Positions 1 through 6,166 of a stretch of 7,272 nucleotides of DNA are shown here, one piece after another. Each line of letters opens with the position of its first letter. Positions within the stretch are counted from its first letter, which is position 1. Made by a program: the position numbers and the translations under genes. The stretch comes from Thermoanaerobaculales bacterium (GTDB lineage Bacteria > Acidobacteriota > Thermoanaerobaculia > Thermoanaerobaculales > Sulfomarinibacteraceae). Under the pieces are notes generated by a model. That model made no database searches, was not told the DNA's origin, and saw nothing but the letters and a program-made list of their open reading frames with translations. The stretch is from assembly GCA_025456385.1 (NCBI GenBank), contig JALOKS010000129.1:1-7272 (forward strand), read 5' to 3'.

Positions 1-50
1 ACCGTGCGCTGCAGCTCCGGATCCACGGCGAGGCCTGTGAGACGCTTCAT
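1..50 (-). CDS. Possible 5' end of an unidentified gene, cut by the window edge
   Basis: An ATG at 50-48 opens a reading frame of 16 complete codons (MKRLTGLAVDPELQRT) that stays open to the window edge. A purine-rich GAGGGGG stretch lies 5 nt upstream of the ATG and could act as a ribosome-binding site. The frame follows the outer-membrane channel gene on the same strand after about 100 nt, so it could be a distal member of the operon or a separate unit. I do not recognise the family from so few residues, and a chance open frame in GC-rich DNA is possible. Confidence 0.35.
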   Translation of the reverse strand, partial: MKRLTGLAVDPELQRT

Positions 51-151
51 TCCTGCCCCCTCGCTCCCACCGTCATACAAGCGGCCCGGTGCGCCTCACA
101 CGGACCACGCGCCCGGTGGCGGGTTGACGGCCTGAGGTCGCGCCCTCGCCG

Positions 152-1591
152 TCACTCCGCTCCAGAGTCCTTCGCCGCTTCGTCGCCGCCGGCCTCCACG
201 GGCCAGCCGCCGCCGAGCGCCTTGTAGAGGCGGATCAGTGAACCCACCTGGTCGCTGATGGAGGCCACCTCGTCGATCTCGGAATCGAAGAGCGAGCGCT
301 GCGCGTCGAGCACCTCGAGGTAGTCCGCGACCCCTCCGAGGTAGCGCAGCTCGGAGAGCTCGAGCACCTTGCGCTGCGCGCGCACGCGCCCGCCCTGCGC
401 ATCGCGCTGGTCGCCGGACTTCTGCAGGGCGATGAGGGAGTCCTCCACCTCGCGCAGCGCCTGCAGGATGGCTCGCTCGTAGGCGTAGGCCGCCTGGCGC
501 TGCTGGGACTCGCGCACCTCGACGCGCCGCTTGTTCTTGCCGGCATTGAAGATCGGCTGCACGAGGCCGGCGAAGATGTTCCAGCTCTCGCTCGAGCCCT
601 CGAGCAGCTCGTCGAGATCGGTGCTGGCGAACCCGTAGGTCCCGGTCAGGGCGATCCGGGGGTAGAGCATCGCCCGCGCCTCGCCGATGCGCGCGTTCGC
701 CGCGATCAGCTGCTGCTCGGCCTGTCGGACATCCGGCCGCCGCTCGAGAATCGAGGCCGGCAACCCCGCCGGCACCTGCGGCGGCACCGGCTGCTCGCCG
801 AGCGTCCGCCCGCGGGCAACCGCCGAGGGCCTGCTCCCGAGGAGGTAGGAGATCTCGTTCTCCTTCTGGACCACCGCCTGCTCGAGCTGGAAGACGAAGG
901 AGTGGACACGGTACATCTCGGCTTCGGCCTGCCGCCAGTGCAGCTCTGGCGTGACGCCGCCCTCGAAACGGTCGCGCGCGAGGGTGACGTACTCGCGACG
1001 CGACTCGAGTGTGCGGCGGCTGATCTCGAGCCGCAGGTCGAGGTCGCGGAGCTCGACGTAGGCGCGGGCGACGTCCGCGACCAACGCGATCGCCACCGCG
1101 CGCCTGGCCTCCTCGGTGGCGAGGAGGTTCGCACGCTCGGCCTCGTTCGCGCGGCGGACGCGTCCGAAGAAATCGAGCTCCCAGGAGACGCCGACGTCGA
1201 CGCTGTAGCGGTCGGTGCTGGTGTCGAGCCCACCCTCGCGGGTATGGGTCAGGCTCCCGCCGCTGAACTTCAGGCTCCCGGCCGCGGCGCTGGCCTCGAC
1301 CTGGGGATAGAGGTCGGCGCGGCTGTAGCCGTAGGTCGCGCGCGCCTCCTCGATGCGCTCGATCGCGATCCGGAGGTCACGGTTCTCGGCGAGCGCAGTC
1401 CGGATCAGGCTCGAGAGCTGCTCGTCCTCGAAGAGCTCCCACCACGGGACGTTGGCGATCGAGGCCTCGACGGCCGCCGCCCCGCGCCAGGAGTCGGGCG
1501 TGGCGACCGGAGGCCGCTGGTAGTCCGGGCCCAGGGTGCAGGCGGCGCTGAGTGCCAGCAGGGTGACGGCGAGCAGTCCTCGGCGGACCAT
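152..1591 (-). CDS. Outer-membrane efflux channel lipoprotein, NodT/OprM family (TolC-like), third gene of the RND operon
   Basis: This 479-aa protein should form the trimeric outer-membrane exit duct of the adjacent RND pump. The N-terminus (MVRRGLLAVTLLALSAAC) is a lipoprotein signal peptide with the acylated Cys at 18, followed by the family hallmark TLGPDYQRP. The -3 residue of the lipobox is Ser rather than the usual Leu, which is tolerated in this family. Two outer-membrane efflux repeats follow, about 55-255 and 275-460. Family signatures are WELDFFGRVRR (137-147), LPASILERRPDVRQAE (277-292) and RYLGGVADYLEVLDAQRSLF (416-435). The length is normal for the OprM/NodT group. The frame extends 27 codons further upstream, but the start at 1591 is preferred because it puts the signal peptide first and has a strong Shine-Dalgarno. 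Only 1 nt separates it from the permease stop codon, implying translational coupling. The C-terminal tail (about 465-479) is acidic and low in complexity. Role and family are firm; the substrate is unknown. Confidence 0.95.
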   Translation of the reverse strand: MVRRGLLAVTLLALSAACTLGPDYQRPPVATPDSWRGAAAVEASIANVPWWELFEDEQLSSLIRTALAENRDLRIAIERIEEARATYGYSRADLYPQVEASAAAGSLKFSGGSLTHTREGGLDTSTDRYSVDVGVSWELDFFGRVRRANEAERANLLATEEARRAVAIALVADVARAYVELRDLDLRLEISRRTLESRREYVTLARDRFEGGVTPELHWRQAEAEMYRVHSFVFQLEQAVVQKENEISYLLGSRPSAVARGRTLGEQPVPPQVPAGLPASILERRPDVRQAEQQLIAANARIGEARAMLYPRIALTGTYGFASTDLDELLEGSSESWNIFAGLVQPIFNAGKNKRRVEVRESQQRQAAYAYERAILQALREVEDSLIALQKSGDQRDAQGGRVRAQRKVLELSELRYLGGVADYLEVLDAQRSLFDSEIDEVASISDQVGSLIRLYKALGGGWPVEAGGDEAAKDSGAE

Positions 1592-1592
1592 C

Positions 1593-4500
1593 TCAGTTCC
1601 TCCCTTCCCCGGTTGCTGCACCAGCGGCGGGCTGCGGGGCTGTGCGGTCCTTCTTTCCCAGACTCTCGACAAAGACGAAGTTGCCCGGGATGAGGAAGAC
1701 GCCGACGGCGGTCGCCACCAGCATGCCGAAGAAGACCGCGGTGCCCATCACGTTCTGGGCGCCGGCGCCGGCGCCGCTCGCCTTCATCAGGGGTATGACG
1801 CCCAGGATGAAGGCGAAGGCGGTCATCAGGATCGGTCGGAAGCGCAGCCGGGCGGACTCCAGCGCCGCCTCCTCGAGCCCCATGCCCTCCTCGTGCTTGG
1901 CCTTCGCGAACTCGACGATCAGGATCGCGTTCTTGGCCGCGAGGCCGATCAGCATGACGATGCCGATCTGCACGTAGACGTTGTTGTCGAAGCCTGCGAC
2001 CCAGACACCGAAGAATGCGCCGAGAACCACCAGCGGCGAGCCCAGCAGCACCGCCCACGGCAGCCGCCAGCTCTCGTACAGGGCGGCCAGCAGCAGGAAC
2101 ACGACCACGATCGCGGCGACGAAGGTCGGGCCGGCCGGCGGCGCGATCTTCTCCTGGTAGGACATCGAGGAGAAGGCGTAGCCCATCTCCGGCGGCATGG
2201 TCCCGGCGAAGACCTCCTGCAGGGCAGCGAGCGCCTGCCCGGAGGCGAAGCCCCGGCCGGGTACGCCGTTGAACTCGACCGAGCGCTGCAGGTTGAAGCG
2301 GGTGGTCATCTCGGTGCCCTGGGTGGGAGTGATGGTGACCAGGGTCGAGAGCGGGATCATCTCGCCGGTGGACTCGCTGCGCACCCAGATCTCGCCGATG
2401 TCCTCGGGGGTCCTCCTGAAGTCGGCGTCGGCCTGGACGAAGACCCGGAACAGGCGTCCGAAGCGGTTGAAGTCGTTGACGTAGCTGCCGCCGAGGCTCG
2501 CGGCGAGGGTCTGGTAGGCCTGGTTGACCGGGACGCCGAGCTTGCGCGCCTTGTCGCGGTCGACCTCGACCCGGACCTGCGGGTAGCGTGGGTCGAAGGA
2601 GGTGAAGATGTTGCCGATCTCGGGCCGCTTGCGGGCCGCCTCCTGGAACTGGCGGCTGAGCTCGCCGAGCTCCTCGACGCTCAGGTTGCCGCTGCGGTCC
2701 TGGAGCAGGAAGTTGAAGCCCGCCGAAGCGCCGAAACCGCTGATGCTGGGGATGTTGAAGGGAAAGATGATGGCCTCGGGAATGGCCGCGAACGAGCGCA
2801 TCAAGCGGGCCATCACTCCCGTCACGTGCGCCGCCTCGCCGTGCCTCTCGTCCCAGGGCTTGAGCCGGACGAAGACCGTCCCGAAGTTGGGTTGGAAGGT
2901 GTTGGTGACGGCGCCGAGGCCGCCGATGGTCTGGAAGGAATCGACCTCCTCCAGCCCGCGCACGAGCTCCTCGACCTGCCTCAGCACCGCGTCCGTCCGC
3001 TCGAGCGAGGCGCCCGGCGGAAGCGTGATGTTGATGCCGAAGATGCCCTGGTCCTCCTCCGGAATGAAGCCCGCGCGGAGCGCCCCGCCGAAGAAGCCGG
3101 CACCCACCGCGACCACGACCACCACGGCGATGGTGAGGAACGAGCGCCGCACCAGCATGCGGGCGCCGTGAATGTAGCCGTCGGTGCTGCGCTCGAAGAC
3201 CCGGTTGAACCATCTGAAGAAGGCACCGAGGGGACCGCGCATCGGCCGCGCCGGCTTGAGCACCATCGCCGCGAGGGCGGGCGAGAGCGAGAGCGCGCTG
3301 AAGGCCGAGAGCAGGACCGAGATCGCGATGGTCAGTGCGAACTGCTTGTACATGCTGCCCGTGAGGCCGGGAATGAAGGCGACGGGCACGAAGACCGCCG
3401 ACAGGATCAGGGCGATGCCGATCACCGGCGCCGAGACCTCCTTCATGGCCTGGAAGGTGGCGTCCCGGGGGCTCATCCCGTGCTCGATGTGGTGCATCAC
3501 CGCCTCGACCACCACGATCGCGTCGTCGACGACGATGCCGATGGCGAGCACCAGGCCGAACATCGACAGCGTGTTGACCGAAAAGCCGAGGAGGGGGAAG
3601 AAGATGAAGGTCCCGAGCAGCGACACCGGCACGGTCACCAGCGGAATGATGGTCGCCCGCGGATTCTGCAGGAAGACGAAGACCACCAGTGTCACCAGGA
3701 TGAAGGCCTCGATGAAGGTGTGGACGATCGACTCGATCGAGGCCTCGACCGCCGGGGTCGTGTCGTAGACGATCCGGTAGTCCATGTCCTCGGGGAAGAA
3801 GGCCCCGGCATGCCGCATCGTCTCGTAGATCGTCTCCGCGGCCTTGAGCTGGTCGGCGCCCGGCAGCAGGTACACCGCCATCGACCCCGCCGGCTTCCCG
3901 TTGAGGCGTCCGAAGGAGTTGTAGTCCTGAGAGCCGAGCTCGACCCGGCCCACGTCCTTGATGCGGATCTGGGCGCCGGTCGCAGTTTCGCGGACGATGA
4001 TGTTCGCGAACTCCTGCTCGGTGACGAGGCGACTCGGAGCGCTCACCGTGTAGGTGAACTCCTGGTCCGGCGGCGACGGGCGCATGCCGATGCGGCCCGC
4101 AGGGGCCTGCAGGTTCTGCTCCTTGATCGCCGACATGATGTCCGAGGGGGTCAGGCCGAGCTGTGCCAGCTTGTCGGGCTCGAGCCAGATCCGCATCCCG
4201 TAGTCGGTCCCTCCGAAGAGGTCGACCTGGGCGATGCCGGGGACGCGCAGGATCTGGTCGCGCAGGTTGATGCCGCAGTAGTTGATCAGGAACTTTGAGT
4301 CGTAGCTGCCCTCCGGCGAGTACACCGAGATCAGCATCAGGATGCTGGGGCTCTGCTTCTTGACCGTCACCCCCTGCTGGATCACCTCCTGCGGCAGGCG
4401 GGCCTGGGCCGACGACACCCGGTTCTGGGTCATGACGTTGGCCATGTCCTGGTCGGTGCCCACCGCGAAGCTGACGTCGAGCTGCATCCGGCCGTCGGAG

Positions 4501-4748
4501 GTGTTCGAGGACTTCATGTAGATCATGCCCTCGACGCCGTTGACCTCCTGCTCGATCGGGGTCGCCACCGACTGCTCGACCGCCACAGCCGAGGCGCCGG
4601 GGTAGTTGGCGGTGATGCGCACGATCGGGGGCGCGAGGAAGGGGTACTGCTCGAAGCTGAGTCCGCGCAGGCTGTTGATCCCGAGCAGGACGATGATGAT
4701 CGCGATGACGATGGCGACGATCGGCCGCCGGATGAAGAAGTCCGCCAT
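1593..4748 (-). CDS. RND multidrug efflux permease, HAE1 family (AcrB/MexB-like), complete
   Basis: This 1051-aa inner-membrane permease should exchange protons for substrate and feed it through the adaptor to the outer-membrane channel. The length and layout match AcrB: TM1 at about 10-28 (starting MADFFIRRP), a large periplasmic loop, TM2-6 at about 340-498, TM7 at about 538-556, a second periplasmic loop, and TM8-12 at about 875-1028. The proton-relay residues D408 and D409 (in GIVVDDAIVVVE), K939 (in GLAAKNAILIVEFAK) and R971 (in RLRFRPILMTAFAF) sit at or within one residue of their AcrB positions (D407, D408, K940, R971). The drug-pocket switch loop (about 609-623) and position 136 differ from AcrB, so specificity should not be transferred. 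TM12 ends IPGNFVFVE, where many relatives have IPVFF. The start at 4748 has a GGAGAG site 6 nt upstream, inside the end of the adaptor gene and 2 nt after its stop. HAE1 rather than heavy-metal (HME) or lipid (HAE3) type is inferred from overall similarity. Confidence 0.97.
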   Translation of the reverse strand: MADFFIRRPIVAIVIAIIIVLLGINSLRGLSFEQYPFLAPPIVRITANYPGASAVAVEQSVATPIEQEVNGVEGMIYMKSSNTSDGRMQLDVSFAVGTDQDMANVMTQNRVSSAQARLPQEVIQQGVTVKKQSPSILMLISVYSPEGSYDSKFLINYCGINLRDQILRVPGIAQVDLFGGTDYGMRIWLEPDKLAQLGLTPSDIMSAIKEQNLQAPAGRIGMRPSPPDQEFTYTVSAPSRLVTEQEFANIIVRETATGAQIRIKDVGRVELGSQDYNSFGRLNGKPAGSMAVYLLPGADQLKAAETIYETMRHAGAFFPEDMDYRIVYDTTPAVEASIESIVHTFIEAFILVTLVVFVFLQNPRATIIPLVTVPVSLLGTFIFFPLLGFSVNTLSMFGLVLAIGIVVDDAIVVVEAVMHHIEHGMSPRDATFQAMKEVSAPVIGIALILSAVFVPVAFIPGLTGSMYKQFALTIAISVLLSAFSALSLSPALAAMVLKPARPMRGPLGAFFRWFNRVFERSTDGYIHGARMLVRRSFLTIAVVVVVAVGAGFFGGALRAGFIPEEDQGIFGINITLPPGASLERTDAVLRQVEELVRGLEEVDSFQTIGGLGAVTNTFQPNFGTVFVRLKPWDERHGEAAHVTGVMARLMRSFAAIPEAIIFPFNIPSISGFGASAGFNFLLQDRSGNLSVEELGELSRQFQEAARKRPEIGNIFTSFDPRYPQVRVEVDRDKARKLGVPVNQAYQTLAASLGGSYVNDFNRFGRLFRVFVQADADFRRTPEDIGEIWVRSESTGEMIPLSTLVTITPTQGTEMTTRFNLQRSVEFNGVPGRGFASGQALAALQEVFAGTMPPEMGYAFSSMSYQEKIAPPAGPTFVAAIVVVFLLLAALYESWRLPWAVLLGSPLVVLGAFFGVWVAGFDNNVYVQIGIVMLIGLAAKNAILIVEFAKAKHEEGMGLEEAALESARLRFRPILMTAFAFILGVIPLMKASGAGAGAQNVMGTAVFFGMLVATAVGVFLIPGNFVFVESLGKKDRTAPQPAAGAATGEGRN
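1599..1604 (-). promoter_or_regulatory. Ribosome-binding site of the outer-membrane channel, inside the permease gene
   Basis: GGGAGG lies 7 nt before the ATG at 1591, within the final codons of the permease, whose stop is only 1 nt from the ATG. It supports the start at 1591 over the longer upstream frame and indicates coupled translation. Confidence 0.8.
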
Positions 4749-4750
4749 AG

Positions 4751-5920
4751 TCAGCTCTCCGCGCCGGCCGCCGGCTGCGGCGTCATGCCCCCTTCGGCGA
4801 TGGCCACGATCTCCGCGTGGACCTGGGCGCCGGGCCGCAGCTTCTGCAGGCCCTCGACCACGACCCGCTCACCGGCCGCGAGACCCGAGTCGACCACCCA
4901 CAGCGAGCCCACCCGCTCCCCCATCTGCACCAGACGCATCTCGACCGTGGCGTCGGGCTTGACCACCGCCACCCGGTAGGTTCCCTGCATCTCGAGCACA
5001 GCGCGCTGCGGCACGAGGACGGCGTCCTTCCTGAGGTCCACCGCCGCCCGCACCCGCGCGTACTGGCCCGGGCGGACGATGCCGCCGGGGTTCGGGAACG
5101 AAGCCTCGAGCATGATGGTGCCGGTCTGCGGGTCGACCGAGCGGTCGATGAACACGAAGCGGCCGGTGTGCGGGTGCGTCGTGCCGTCGGCCAACACGAG
5201 CTCGATCGGCAGCTCCGCGCCGGTCGCGGCCTTTCGCTCCTCATTCCTCCGCGCATACCTGAGGTAGCCGCCCTCGGCCACGGTGAAGCGGACGTGGATC
5301 GGTTCGATCCTCGAAATCCGGGTCAGCAGCGTGCTCTGCCCCCGTCCGACCAGGGTGCCCGGGTAGACCTCGGTCTTGCCGATCAGCCCGGCATCGGGGG
5401 CGAGCACCCGCGTGTAGCTCAGGTCGAGCTCCGCGCTCTCCAGACTGGCGCGTGCCGCCTCGACGACCGAGGCCTGGGCCCGCTCCACCGCCACCGCGGT
5501 CTCGTACTCCTGGCGCGAGATCGCGTTCTTGGCGACCAGGGGCTCGTAGCGCGCGACGTCCTGGCGGGTGCGCGCGAGCTCGGCCTCGGCCTGGGCGAGG
5601 TTGGCCCGCGCCCGCGCGACCGAGGCCTCGAAGGGCCGCGGATCGATGGTGTAGAGCAGCTGGCCCTTGCGGACCGGCGTTCCCTCGGCGAAGTCCACGC
5701 TCTCGACGAAGCCTTCGACCCGGGCGCGGATCTCGATCTCGGTGTTGCCGCGGGTCTCGCCGATCGCTTCGAGGTAGATCGGGACGTCGCGCACCAGGAC
5801 CTCCGCCGCCTTGACCGGCACCGGCGGCGGCGGCGGCGCGGCCTCCTTGGCACAGGCGCCCAGCCCGAGAGAGAGCGCAAGGATCGTGCAGACCCTGGAG
5901 CAGGAGAGTCGTTGGCGCAT
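4751..5920 (-). CDS. RND periplasmic adaptor (membrane fusion) lipoprotein, AcrA/MexA family
   Basis: This 389-aa protein should be anchored in the inner membrane by lipid and bridge permease and outer-membrane channel. It has a signal peptide with lipobox LGAC (Cys23), then a Pro-rich linker (29-36). The lipoyl domain is split into halves at about 60-95 and 166-200, flanking a coiled-coil hairpin at about 96-165. The hairpin tip carries R124, L128 and S135, the exact R-x3-L-x6-S spacing of the R-L-S motif known in AcrA-type adaptors that dock onto TolC-like channels. A beta-barrel (about 205-290, with the family motif DRSVDPQTGTIMLEA at 259-273) and a membrane-proximal domain (about 295-375) follow. 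In-frame starts also exist at 5950 (ATG) and 6016 (GTG), but neither has a ribosome-binding site, and the one at 6016 precedes the likely promoter. The ATG at 5920 has GAGGAAG 7 nt upstream and places the signal peptide at the N-terminus. It is the first gene of the pump operon. Confidence 0.95.
   Translation of the reverse strand: MRQRLSCSRVCTILALSLGLGACAKEAAPPPPPVPVKAAEVLVRDVPIYLEAIGETRGNTEIEIRARVEGFVESVDFAEGTPVRKGQLLYTIDPRPFEASVARARANLAQAEAELARTRQDVARYEPLVAKNAISRQEYETAVAVERAQASVVEAARASLESAELDLSYTRVLAPDAGLIGKTEVYPGTLVGRGQSTLLTRISRIEPIHVRFTVAEGGYLRYARRNEERKAATGAELPIELVLADGTTHPHTGRFVFIDRSVDPQTGTIMLEASFPNPGGIVRPGQYARVRAAVDLRKDAVLVPQRAVLEMQGTYRVAVVKPDATVEMRLVQMGERVGSLWVVDSGLAAGERVVVEGLQKLRPGAQVHAEIVAIAEGGMTPQPAAGAES
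4755..4760 (-). promoter_or_regulatory. Ribosome-binding site of the permease, inside the adaptor gene
   Basis: GGAGAG lies 6 nt before the ATG at 4748 and overlaps the last codons of the adaptor gene. Ribosomes finishing the adaptor would stop within a few bases of it, which suits translational coupling and balanced subunit production. Confidence 0.75.
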
Positions 5921-5927
5921 GGTGGCC

Positions 5928-5934
5928 CTTCCTC
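5928..5934 (-). promoter_or_regulatory. Ribosome-binding site that fixes the adaptor start
   Basis: GAGGAAG lies 7 nt before the ATG at 5920. The alternative in-frame starts at 5950 and 6016 have nothing comparable, so this site decides the start in favour of the 389-aa adaptor. Confidence 0.8.
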
Positions 5935-5959
5935 GTGGTGTGAGTTTCATCGCACGGGA

Positions 5960-5989
5960 ATTGTACGCCGTTCGGAGGCCCGATGCTAT
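5960..5989 (-). promoter_or_regulatory. Candidate sigma70-type promoter of the RND operon
   Basis: TACAAT at 5965-5960 matches 5 of 6 bases of the TATAAT consensus. The best -35 partner is ATAGCA at 5989-5984 with an 18-nt spacer, matching only 3 of 6 bases. Transcription would begin near 5953-5950 and give a leader of about 30 nt before the adaptor ATG. The weak -35 is common for promoters that need an activator, but it also means this could be chance. It lies in the only sizeable noncoding gap and in a locally less GC-rich stretch (about 5943-6050). Confidence 0.35.
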
Positions 5990-5992
5990 CGG
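5980..5992. promoter_or_regulatory. Short perfect dyad, possible operator overlapping the -35/spacer region
   Basis: CCGAT and ATCGG form perfect 5-nt arms around a 3-nt centre (GCT). The dyad overlaps the proposed -35 hexamer and the promoter-proximal part of the spacer, where a repressor would block RNA polymerase. TetR- and MarR-type regulators often control RND pumps through dyads at such positions, but their sites are usually longer than 13 bp. The regulator is not in the window, and a dyad of this size can occur by chance. Confidence 0.25.
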
Positions 5993-6166
5993 CGACGACC
6001 GCAGTAAAGTGTTCACATATCGTGTCTTGTTCTGGCGTGTCAGCAGGGTCCTTTCCGCAGGCCGAAGTCCGGCCCCGGCTGTCCGGCGGCGGCCACTTCG
6101 CGAGCGGCAATCGACGACGACGCCACCGCGACGCCGATCGCGTTCTCACCTCAGGCCTCGAGCCTC

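Larger units (their letters stand above)
5921..6166. other. Intergenic region between the AspT-type transporter and the RND operon
   Basis: This 246-nt gap holds the adaptor ribosome-binding site, the candidate promoter and the dyad described separately. The half nearer the transporter (about 6060-6166) is GC-rich, and I see no clear rho-independent terminator there: the only inverted repeat just after the transporter stop has a 4-bp stem and no T run. I see no convincing small gene or RNA. Confidence 0.6.

Noticed and set aside
84..118. Direct repeat GCCCGGTG (84-91 and 111-118) and a weak CCAC/GTGG hairpin after the channel gene
   Set aside because: Eight-base repeats and 4-bp stems are expected by chance in GC-rich DNA. 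There is no T run, so I do not call a terminator.
1405..3213. A 602-codon open frame on the minus strand in another phase across the permease/channel junction
   Set aside because: It overlaps both real genes and its translation is low-complexity Arg/Gly/Pro/Ala-rich. It is a GC-driven shadow with no recognisable domain.
1536..4298. A 920-codon open frame on the plus strand, opposite the permease gene
   Set aside because: It is antisense to a gene with strong family matches along its whole length. Its translation is rich in Glu, Asp, His, Arg and Gln with no domain pattern, as expected when GC-rich codons for hydrophobic residues are read backwards.
5921..6016. N-terminal extension of the adaptor to the GTG at 6016 or the ATG at 5950
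   Set aside because: Neither start has a ribosome-binding site. The extension would put 10 or 32 residues before the lipoprotein signal peptide, and the 6016 start lies upstream of the likely promoter.
6021..6041. Direct repeat CGTGTC (6021-6026 and 6036-6041) upstream of the pump promoter
   Set aside because: Two hexamers 15 nt apart could be an activator site, but the repeat is too short and not extended on either side to call.
6150..6166. Possible terminator stem AGGC/GCCT just after the transporter stop
   Set aside because: The stem is only 4 bp and is not followed by a T run on the transcribed strand.
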